A stretch of DNA of 64,000 nt, taken from positions 30,880-94,879 of the forward strand of contig RCAB01000240.1 of assembly GCA_003640385.1 (NCBI GenBank), read 5' to 3'. This stretch comes from Setaria digitata. Taxonomy: Eukaryota; Nematoda; Chromadorea; Rhabditida; Setariidae. A program made the position numbers and the translations under genes. The notes under the pieces are model-generated. The model made no database searches, was not told the origin of the DNA, and was given only the letters and a program-made list of their open reading frames with translations. Every line of letters starts with the position of its first letter. The first letter of the stretch is position 1. Below are positions 54,401 through 64,000 of this stretch, in pieces.

Positions 54401-57400
54401 TTAAGTAGTAATTGTTTATTAAATATGTGTGTAGTACATAATTAAGTTGAAAATAATAAATGGGATAGTAATTGCAAGTTCAGCAAAAGTAATCTTTTTC
54501 TTTTCTTTTTTTTGTTTTTATGTTTGTATGAATAGAAAGGAACATGAAAAAAAAAAAAAGGTTAAATAGTGAAATTAAAAAAGATGAAGAAAGCATTATT
54601 AATTGAGATTGCTGGCGAAATCTTTTTTTTCCTTTTAAGATTGTAAGAGAATATGAAAGAGCTGTAATATTTCGATTGGGCAGGTTAATTGGGGGTGGTG
54701 CAAAAGGTCCAGGTACTATTTTTTGGCTTCTTTTTTATTAAAATTTTTTTGTTGAATATTTTTTAGTACTTTTTCACAGAAAATTATTGTTCATTCATGA
54801 AAAATTTCCAATGATAAATTGGCGAAAGTCAGAATCTTATCAAACAGTTATTTAATTAGATTATTTAAATGTAGTTAACGAAATGATTTTTTTCTTGCCA
54901 TCTGCAGCTTCTGTTTCAGGAATATTTTTTATATTGCCATGTATAGAATCCTATGCTAAAGTGGATTTACGCACAGTTTCATTTAATGTACCGCCGCAGG
55001 AGGTTTATTTTATTTCTACATATATACGAGTTAAAATTTATGCGTATATATGAATAAGCACAAATAAAAAATATTTATACATACGTATCATTTTAATTAA
55101 TTTTAACTAATTAAGCAATTTACTTTTCCACTTTTTAGAATCACTGAAACCTCTATAACATAATTGCTTGACTTGTGTTAAATCTGGTTAATTAGTCACC
55201 ACGTAGTTCCTAATTAGTTTTTGAGTTACTCAATTAGAGAACGGGTGAGCATTTTGTATCTATGCTGAACGTATTTTGCATTGAATAAAACAGTTTCATA
55301 AATAAAACTTTGTTTTTAAAAGTTATTGCAAACGATGATAATGATAGCTTATTACTGGTAAGCTACTGATAATCCTTAAATAATTTTGCATAAATACAAT
55401 TTTCATCAATCTTTTAATGATAAAAAAAGTACTTAATTCTTTTTCATCATCAATTATTTCAGTTCTAAAGTTCTTTCATTATCGAACCATTTCAGATCCT
55501 AACAAAGGATTCGGTGACGGTAAGTGTTGATGCTGTAGTATACTATCGGATATGTAATGCTACGATATCGGTAGCAAATGTCGAGAATGTTCATCACTCT
55601 ACCAGATTACTGGCACAAACAACATTGCGTAATATGCTTGGAACTAAAAACTTATCAGAAATTTTATCAGATCGTGATGCTATCGCTTTATCAATGCAGG
55701 TTTACTCCATCGCCTCTCTCATGTAACTGAAAATATTCTAAAATGAGAGGATGATTTCAAAAATTTGCATTTTTGCAACCTTTAGAATCTAGTATAAAAT
55801 TGTTTCCTTCCTACTAAAAGATAATCAAAAGAAGTAATCAATTTTCTTTTCTTTTTTTTTTTTTTTTTTTTTTTACTGTCACAATAATTCCATCCAATTT
55901 GAAAACGTTCATTTCATAGCATATTCAATGTTTCTTTCTAATATTAAAGATTACAGTTTTACCTTTAAAATCTTGGCAAATTTATTGTCAAAGTAATTAA
56001 GAAAGCTAATTAAAAAATGGACCATACTTGCTTTCTTTTCCTTTCCTCTTTTTTTTTCTTTTTCAGGTACTTCTGGATGATGTAACAGAAAGATGGGGGA
56101 TCAAAGTAGAACGAGTTGAAATGTAAGATTATTTTAGTGCTTATATATTTGATAATGAAGAAAAAGAGAAAAATGACTTATTTTGTACGAAAATTTCTTT
56201 TTTCTTATTCTAACCACCATTCGTAAATAATTATCATTTGATTGAATAATTGCTATTTCTGTTGGCTTTTATTATCCGCAATCGTAATTATTTGATTAGA
56301 AAATTAATATATTCCTTGAAATCCGTTACCCATAATTATATTCATTTGATTAGAAAACTAGGACATTAATGGAGTTCTATTACTGATACTTACATAATAA
56401 TTATCTTCTCTTACATTATTGTAAATTATTAAACTGTTTACATTATATTTCCAGATTCATTTCATGCAACATCACAATTACAAATGATATGAAATCATTT
56501 ATATCTTTATTCTAAAATTGCTGATGAAAATTTCAGAAAAGACGTCCGTCTACCAATTCAACTACAACGGGCGATGGCTGCAGAGGCAGAAGCAACTCGT
56601 GAAGCTAGAGCTAAGGTCCTTTCTTAATTGAATTAACAATAAAAGAGCAACCATTTAACCTTATGCATTAATTATTAATAAATTAAAAGGAAAGAGACAA
56701 ACAATCAGATTTGCTATAATTTTGGGTATTTGATTATTTTTATGAAAAGCGATATATTTTGATTAATACCTAAAGTTATCAATTCTTCTTCTTTCCTGCA
56801 TACTCTTTTTCTTTTCCTTTTTACTTTTTTTTTTTTTTTTTTAAATTTAATTAACAAAATAATTTTATCACTTTTAACAGTCAGTCAAGTATGCATGTGG
56901 ATCTTAAAATTATCTCGAACGTACTTCAAACGTTTGCCAAATTGACTCAAAAACATTTTAATTACAGGTGATTGCAGCAGAAGGTGAGCAAAAAGCATCA
57001 CGTTCCCTTCAAGAAGCAGCATTAATTATATCAAAATCACCTGCAGCGTTGCAGTTACGCTATCTGCAAACACTTAGCAGTGTAGCGTAAGAATTTTAAA
57101 GCATTTTCGATAAAATGAGTCGTTTTTAGATTAATTAAATCTGCGCAAGAATTTTCCTTTTCTTAATTATTGAAAGGATTGAATTAATTCACTTGATTAA
57201 TCAATAGATCAAATTTTTCAATCATAAGAACGAATTTTCACTTAATTATTAAAAGGATTGAATTAATTCACTTGATTAATTATTAGATCAAATTTTTCAA
57301 TCATACGAACGAATTTTCAGTTAAAAAGTATTTTTTTTTACCTTTCTTCATAATTTAGTGCTGAAAAAAATTCGACGATTATTTTTCCGCTTCCGGTAGA

Positions 57401-57425
57401 ATTTATTCGGCGTTTCATCGGTTGA
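48471..57425 (+). CDS. Second stomatin-family membrane scaffold protein, stomatin 2
   Basis: Nine exons join in phase: 48471-48714, 53992-54098, 54640-54712, 54920-55002, 55496-55699, 56067-56122, 56537-56615, 56968-57086, 57359-57425, giving 343 residues. The N-terminal 81 residues form a soluble, Gln-rich arm ([10 protein letters not shown]) unlike stomatin 1. The hydrophobic hairpin (about 91-116) has Pro109 at the conserved stomatin position. The SPFH domain shows [60 protein letters not shown] and [20 protein letters not shown], and the end is [14 protein letters not shown] plus a short tail. Exon lengths 73, 83, 204 and 119 equal those of stomatin 1; its 135-base exon is here split as 56 + 79. 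Intron 1 spans 5.3 kb and carries an N join. A channel-regulating role is known for the family, inferred here. Confidence 0.93.
48715..53991 (+). other. Large first intron of stomatin 2
   Basis: This 5.3-kb intron separates the N-terminal arm exon from the membrane-hairpin exon, while all other introns of the gene are under 0.6 kb. It shows no gene on either strand; it contains poly(A)/(T) runs and the 52554-52692 duplication around an N. Large first introns often hold regulatory sequence, but no motif was recognised here. Confidence 0.7.
52554..52692. repeat. ~69-base direct duplication joined by one N (probable assembly seam)
   Basis: Bases 52554-52622 and 52624-52692 are copies separated by a single N at 52623. 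They differ by one substitution (taagtcaac versus tacgtcaac) and by one base in an A run. As at 13919, this is the form of two overlapping contig ends joined without merging. Confidence 0.85.
57162..57319. repeat. 79-bp tandem duplication in the last intron of stomatin 2
   Basis: Two adjacent 79-base copies (57162-57240 and 57241-57319), sharing aaggattgaattaattcac and agatcaaatttttcaatcat, differ at only a few positions. The second copy ends about 40 bases before the last coding exon. Confidence 0.9.
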
Positions 57426-59299
57426 TTCAAAGTGGCGTATTTGGTTAAATAATTTTTTTATTTTATATTGCATATAATTCCTGCTATTAATTGTTGTTTT
57501 TTACTTGTGTATTTATTTATTCATTTTTTGAAACAAGTATTTCAAAATATTTTTTGGTTACTGATTGATTCAATTACAATAATTGCTTAATTTCGTGATG
57601 ACTGTCATACATACATTTTGCTGGAATTGAAGGAAAATAAGAAAAAAAATATTACATTTAAAATGTTAAAAGAATGTTTTATTTTTTCTCATCGTTTCCT
57701 AAATAAATAATAATTCCTATCGTTCTGTACATCACGTATATTTTTACATGGCTTATGATTAATTTTTCATTTTTAATTAAAACGATTCAAACATGAGAAC
57801 CAATTTTTTTTAAATTATTTAAAAAAGTGAAACACAAGCAAAAGATCTAATAGCCTTTGTATGATTGTAAGCCAATTTTTGTCCTTCATTTCAATAATAA
57901 TTCAATACTTTGTGAAGAATTCAATAATACTATATAAATCAAAATGAAATGAAATGAAATTTAAGAATTACGTGCCGTGAAATGAAAAGAGATTAAAAAC
58001 GTAAGCTATTTCGTTACACGTATACTTGAAATTACTACATTCCTTTTAGTGATGCAATTTGGTCCACACAGATAATTTGTTTTTATTATTTCTTAGCACT
58101 TCTTGTGAATAATTTATCATCTACAAGTTAAATGATCACTTAGAGCTGTCATTGACTTGAATTCAGATAATATTACATTGCTTTTTTCTCTTTTTTTTTT
58201 TTTTTTTAAATTTTAGCATAAAAATTGTCAAAAGAAGAGCTTACAATCATTTTACAAGAAGACGATGAAATTGTGAAACGATCGATCTTTTGATAAAAAA
58301 TTATTTGCCCAAATTATTTTTTTCCTTTCCAAAATTTTAGCTTAAAATTACATTATTACCAGGTGCTAGAAGAGCATACATTCTAAAAACATTAAAACAA
58401 TAAGGCGGATTTGTTTATTATAGCTTTTCGAATATTTGTTGCATTAAATGATATTTATGACATTCAAAACTTACCTTCAAAAATTTATGTAAACATAAAA
58501 TTTGTAAAAGCAAAAATCAGTAATGCCATTTCTAAACACTGGTATATTTTACAGTATGAACATAGTGGCATTTACTGTTTCAACTATTTTAATTTAAGTA
58601 TTTAAATTCAAATATCAATCAGTTTGCTGCCGTCGATCACCTCATGTTGTCTAATTACCCTTTTTCTCTTGCCTTGACAGTAATTTTTTAAATTTAATTT
58701 TTCGTTGTCTCTGCCTGATCATTTACAATTAAATTTAATCTTTCTGTTACAGAATGGACGACATATAGTGGAGTGACAAAATCAATAAAAGGAATATTTC
58801 ACTTCTCTTTTTTCTTTTCACTTTTTAGCAGGGAAAAAACAAGGTTGTTTATGCGTTGATATCAGTTGTGATAGCAGTACTATTTGCAATAATAAATTAT
58901 CACTGTTGGATTATCAAAAAAAAAAACTAGTTTTTTTTTTACCGCAGTAGTTTTACATAGATTTTTTTAAGATTCTAATAGTAATGATCGCCGTTATTAT
59001 TGCTTACAAAATATTTTATACTCTTAGGATTATCTGATATCATATGATATTTCTAGTAACGCCTGACATTTGCATCATTACTAATATTCGCGAAATAACA
59101 ATCATATCAATCATTTTACTTTTCGAAAAATTTCGTAAAACCGCATAAGAACTTCTCGCTGCCATGATTGCTATTACAGCGGGGCAATAAATTATTACGT
59201 TCATTGCATTTTATTTTTGATTTTGGGCTATTCGATTAAAATTTTATTCATTTTAAATTAAGAAATATCATTTTAAAGATAGTTTACTACGACCATACA
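57426..59299. other. Intergenic region between stomatin 2 and sulfite oxidase
   Basis: No exon was supported. A likely stomatin 2 poly(A) signal (AATAAA, 57702-57707) lies 277 bases after its stop. The rest is AT-rich with T runs; the frame at 58411-58605 has no splice or family support. The upstream part of the sulfite oxidase promoter should lie just before 59300, but no motif was recognised. Confidence 0.55.
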
Positions 59300-62200
59300 A
59301 TGATAATATTTCGACGATTCATAGGTGCATATGCCATCGTCAATATTCGTCATACTAAAATTACCACCTTCTCACAATGTTATCATTTTTCGAGTATTCC
59401 ATCCAACGGATTACCAAAAGCATCATTATTTATGCCAGGTTTCAATAACACTACTTTAACTGTTCAACTTCTTTTGTGCTCTTGAATTATTACAAGAGTT
59501 ATCTTTCTTCAAGTAATACATTTCTTATCATTTCACTCTTTTTTTTTTTCATTTATTTCTTCAACTGAAATTACTAGTAATTATTATCTACACAACTTGA
59601 AATATTCCAATGATAACAGACAAGGCTATAGTGGAAAAATTTAATCACTAAAAAACGACCATTTTTAGTCAATAAAAAAAGAATGAAAAGTATACTGTTT
59701 TTTACAGTAAACCCTGAAAATAATTCGAATCAATGGATTTTCTTCGGTTGTTTTGGTTTATTAACTTTGACTGGTGGCATATCGTTGTTAAAACACACAT
59801 GTCGGATAGCTCATGCTGATGCAAGAAGTATTAAAAAAATTAAAAAACGAATTGATTTGCCATCATATCGACTGGAAGAAGTACAAAAACACGGAAAAAA
59901 TGCTGAAACTATTTGGGTTACTTTTCAGGAGGTTCACTTTTGCATTCCTTGCAGCTAATTAATCACTATTATTATTTTATTCGAGTTTAAAGCTAAACAA
60001 TTACCGAAGTGTGACAGGCAATTCGTTAAAAGCAAAAAATCTTGAATAAACATTGCTTTTATTTTCGATTTTTTCCCTCAACTTCAGTGATCAAATAGCT
60101 TTTAGATTATTCCAATGATTAAATTATTATGATAGATTAAGCAGTACAATAACTTGAATGGTCTAAGTTGATGGAATTTACTTTCATTGATTCGTCATTT
60201 TAAATGTCTAAAAGTTTTTTTTTTTAGCTAGATCATCATTCATACAATAATTGTATGCAATAATAATACAATAATTTTATGCAATAATAATTGTATGAAT
60301 GATGATCTAGCTAAAAAAAAAACTTTTAGACATTCAAAAAATTGCGCTATTTTTCAGGGTGTTTATGATATTACAAATTTCGTCCAGAACCATCCAGGTG
60401 GTGATAAGATACTATTAGCCGCGGGTGGTCCAATTGAACCATACTGGAATATTTATCAGCAACATCTTACACCAGAAGTATTGGAAATGTTAGAAGAATT
60501 AAGAATTGGAAATCTTGATGAACGAGATATTGTGATTGTCAAATTCGAAGTTTGCGCTTATTGCATTTTAATTTTATTAAATTTATCACGCATGCAACAG
60601 CGTTATTATGTAAAACAGCAAAAAAATAATGACGCACCATTTTAGTTCCGAATTTGAAATCTTGATTATGAAGCAAATTTTTGATTTTATCCAGGATGAA
60701 GATGATCTGTATTACAATGATCCGAAACGCCATCCAGGATTGGTTGTGAAATCTGAGAAACCATTTAATGCAGAAACACCAGTCGAATTAATTATGGATA
60801 ATTTTTTAACACCCAATGATATTTTTTATGTTCGAAATCATATGCCAGTACCAGCTGTAAATTTTTAAAAAGACTTCAAAGTTATTTTTCAAACTTTTTA
60901 ATATAAGAAAGTTATGAGCAATTAATTTTTCTTTTCTTTCGATCTTTTTCTAAACTAAAGCTGTTAATAATAATGCTTACCAAAATTTTTTCATTGCTAG
61001 ATTGATGCCGAAAAACACAAGTTAAGAATCGAAGGTATATCTATTCAACAACCATTAGAACTTTCGTTAGATGATCTGAAACGTCAATTTGCACGTGTAA
61101 ACGTCAATGCTACTTTGCAGTGCGCTGGTAATCGTCGCAGTGAGATGGATGCTATAAAAAAGGTAAGATTTTATCATTTTTATTTTATTTTTCGACTGAG
61201 AACACTGACAAATAATCATTTTTCAGTATGTAATGATATTCAATTGTTAATCGTTAATAAGAATTTTGAGAGACTGACTGTGATAAAAGGAAACAGGAGT
61301 GATAAATGGTACTGGGAAAAAACAATACGTGAGAGATGATCGGTGTCAGAAAAGTTTCCCAATACCGAAATATGAGCGTTGTTGGGAGAGTTTCCCAAAA
61401 AATTTCATCAACAACAATTATCGAGTCTGGATGATTTTTGGGATTCTGTAACAGTTTTGGACTAAATGTTGTAATTTAATCTAATGTTCATCTTGAAAGA
61501 GTGAGTAATTCATTTTTCACATCAGCTAGAGGTTTGTTATAATTTTTTTTTCTGCAAGAATATATGGCAGTGGAATTTCAGGTTCAAGGATTAAACTGGA
61601 AGAGTACAGCTATAGGTAATGCGAAATGGACAGGCGTGCGATTAAGGGTTTGTTTTATGCTCTCTTTAGAAATTATTTTTTTTTGCCATATTCGAATCTA
61701 ACAGTTTTAGTAAATTTTAAATTTCATGACTCAGTGATTTTAAAATTTCATGGAACAAAGTTCTGCGTATCCATAGAAACGTTCATTCTGTTTCGAAATT
61801 CTAGTCCTAAATTTTGCATAATTTTTTCTTGTAAGGATGTTCTGATAAAAGCAGGCGTAAACACAAACGATACACGCATCAAGCATGTTATCTTACGTGG
61901 AGCTGACGTGGATAGTGAAGGTAACGTATAGTTCAGTTATGGTAGTTTCCATAAATTTGTGCTGTTTTTCAGTGCTTAGATGTGGCGACACTTTTTTGCG
62001 CACAAAAAAATTTTTCGCTGATCATAAAGCAGTAGCTATTGACACATAAAAGTTAGAATTAGATTGTGTTGCATTTATTTATTATCAACCGAAAAGTTTT
62101 ATCTAATTAATACCGAATTTTAATTAAGGCAACCATTATGAAGCGTCAATAACTTTCGAGAAAGCGATGCAAGATGAAGTTATTATTGCTTATGAGATGA

Positions 62201-63630
62201 ATGATGAGGATATCCCGCGAGATCACGGTTATCCATTGCGATTAATTGCACCAGGTGAGAATTCCCAGAGTTTCTACAATAAAAAAAAAAACTTCGTAAA
62301 TATGATCACGAGAGAGATAGATACGGAGTTCGCAGTGATTTCCATAAAAAAGGGAAATTAAAGATTTGACTTGATAATTCAACTTTCTCTTTTTTTATCT
62401 TTTTCTAAATTAACCAAGGAATTTTTTTTTCGTTTGTTTGAAATAACTGGACCTGCAGTGGAACATATTCATGAGCATTTCTGTTATAGTTTTAGTTATT
62501 AATGAAAAAAGTAATGAAAAGCACTATAACAGCTATGTGGGAATTCTGATGTTTGATTATAATCGAAATTCATTTTGTTTCACCATAATCGCTTTTTATT
62601 CTATTTTACTTGGTAAAGGTCAAAAAATATTTGTGATTTAATTTTTTCAAAAAACAAGGAAATGTTTTTTTTTTTAATTAATTTGAGGAATACTTGAATT
62701 ATGAACTGATCATGAAGTGCTAAAAAAGAACACTAAAATATTTAATAAAACTGAAAATCAAATGGTTTTTAACCAGAATTTGAAAATAATGTTATTTATT
62801 AATTTTGAGCGGATAGAAATTTACAGGCATTGTTGGTGCGCGTCAAGTTAAATTTCTTTCTGATATAATACTCAGCGAGGAAGAAAGTAAGTCGCACTGG
62901 CAAAGAAAGGATTATAGGTTAGTTTGGAATTATGATAATTTTCCTTTAAACTATATATATGTATCTATAATTTTAAATATATATAATATTTGATGCTGAC
63001 GATTTAATTACTTTTCGAGTAACAAAAATAAATGCAAGAAATTTGATTACTCGATAATATTCAACGTTGTCAGTCTGTTATTCAGATTTTTAATAGAAAG
63101 TACACCGTTTCTATTAAGAGCAAGAAATTACACATTTTATTTAATCCTGCATCAGTTTCTAATTTATACCACTGTGGAAAAATAAAAACGATGTTGGAAA
63201 ATTAAGAGCAGAATCTTTAGCACTGTTCTTTTCCTGAGTTTTAATTCACATCATATCATAGGAGGCTTTGGCTATGCTGTAGTACAGCGTCATTCACTTC
63301 ACGGTAGTACTTGTTAGACTTAATACGTTATAATTCAATCGTAAACTACTTCACCATATGATAACTTCTGTAAAACAGCTAATTAAAGTAATAAGATACG
63401 ACCATATTAAATCAGTAAAGCAATAGGTATTCCGATTAAGAGGCAATATATAGAACTGAATTAATTATTAAACTTCTTAATGTTTAAAAGTAATAATTAA
63501 TATTCCAGAGGCCTTCCACCATTTATTAGTGCATCGGATCGTCAAAATTTCGAGCTTGTACCATCAATACAAGAATATCCAGTGCAAAGTGCTTTCTGCT
63601 ATCCAGCTGAATCGACAAAAATATCACGCT
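59300..63630 (+). CDS. SUOX: Sulfite oxidase, mitochondrial (3' end beyond window)
   Basis: Ten exons are visible: 59300-59438, 59708-59931, 60358-60549, 60695-60856, 61001-61162, 61582-61647, 61836-61920, 62129-62254, 62827-62917, 63509-63630, joining in phase to 456 residues plus one base. Sulfite oxidase turns sulfite into sulfate in the mitochondrial intermembrane space and passes electrons to cytochrome c. The Arg-rich N-terminus and a hydrophobic stretch (WIFFGCFGLLTLTGG) fit a bipartite targeting signal. The cytochrome b5 domain (about 105-180) has His133 in NHPGGDK and His157 as likely haem ligands. The molybdopterin domain has VRNHMPVP, LQCAGNRRSEM with Cys280 as molybdenum ligand, IAYEMN, RDHGYPLRLIAPG and GARQVKFLSD. 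The C-terminal dimerisation domain lies past the right edge after a donor at 63631. Confidence 0.94.
60203..60334. repeat. Long inverted repeat in sulfite oxidase intron 2
   Basis: The left arm begins aatgtctaaaag plus an 11-base T run and continues agctagatcatcattcatac. The right arm mirrors it (gtatgaatgatgatctagct, a 10-base A run, cttttagacatt, ending 60334). The arms pair over roughly 45 bases with one length difference in the A/T run. The loop holds a direct repeat of acaataatt-(g/t)tatgcaataata. The hairpin ends only 23 bases before exon 3. No transposase or target-site duplication was recognised. Confidence 0.85.
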
Positions 63631-64000
63631 GTAATTTTATTTTTTCCCTTTTACTGATTCATGCCTTCAACTGATATCACTCTTTTTCAATTTTAATTAC
63701 ATATTTGATAGGATATTTTCTTGGTTTATGTTAAATTTTTGTATATCTGATGAAATAAAATGAAAAATTTGAAAACAAATAAAAAATCGAGTTGAAACTT
63801 GTTAATAGAGAAGTACTAGAATTAGTGTCAAAATTATTTGCAAAAATTAAAATATTCATAATTTTTTTAATGCTCATATTTGATGATAATAATTTCAAAC
63901 CGTATTATATAAAAAGAGAGGACTACCGCTTATATGAACTTTTTTTTTGGTGAACAGTATTCTAAGATTTCATTATGCTTTCTAAATTTTTTTTTTTTTT

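Noticed and set aside
59683..59707. ATG 59683 as the start of sulfite oxidase
   Set aside because: A better model splices a targeting-peptide exon (59300-59438) to an acceptor at 59707; it is in phase and supplies the expected mitochondrial signal.

Overview
The window looks like nuclear DNA of a nematode, most likely a clade III (spirurid or filarial-type) species. The evidence is strong AT richness with poly(A)/poly(T) runs of up to about 30 bases, many short introns bounded by gtaagt-like donors and tttcag-like acceptors, and acceptors placed just upstream of start codons that suit spliced-leader trans-splicing. The encoded proteins also resemble nematode families best (HSP-12-type small heat shock protein, MEC-2-like stomatins, EBP, DPFF-1). 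The species itself is inference. No bacterial genes, CRISPR arrays, transposase genes or RNA genes were recognised.

Seven multi-exon genes could be rebuilt with every splice phase consistent. In order they are: a MEC-2-like stomatin (6417-10267, +); a small heat shock protein of the HSP-12 type (17084-17652, +); an EB1 microtubule plus-end protein (19063-22098, -); SURF1, the cytochrome c oxidase assembly factor (24975-27691, -); a d4/requiem-type double-PHD chromatin protein, DPFF-1 (28814-32680, +); a second stomatin (48471-57425, +); and mitochondrial sulfite oxidase (59300 to beyond 63630, +, cut by the right edge). A short three-exon gene of unknown function (33093-33614, +) is proposed about 0.4 kb downstream of dpff-1, an operon-like spacing.

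The layout has four parts. 1-6.4 kb is non-coding and holds a decayed 35-bp satellite. 6.4-33.6 kb is gene-rich: hsp-12 and EB1 converge, SURF1 and dpff-1 diverge from a 1.1-kb shared upstream region. 33.6-48.5 kb is a gene desert with microsatellites, a decayed ~150-bp tandem repeat and a purine-rich GC island. 48.5-64 kb holds stomatin 2 and sulfite oxidase. The two stomatins have almost the same exon lengths and phases although five or six unrelated genes lie between them.

Functionally this is a mixed housekeeping neighbourhood: membrane scaffolds, a small chaperone, a microtubule tip tracker, two mitochondrial proteins (COX assembly, sulfite detoxification) and a chromatin reader. There is no sign of a dedicated multi-gene system. 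The most interesting observations are the hidden small gene, a 42-bp minisatellite open on both strands, a cluster of CRE-like half sites upstream of stomatin 1, a hairpin next to a sulfite oxidase splice acceptor, and two single-N joins flanked by near-identical copies that probably mark assembly artefacts.
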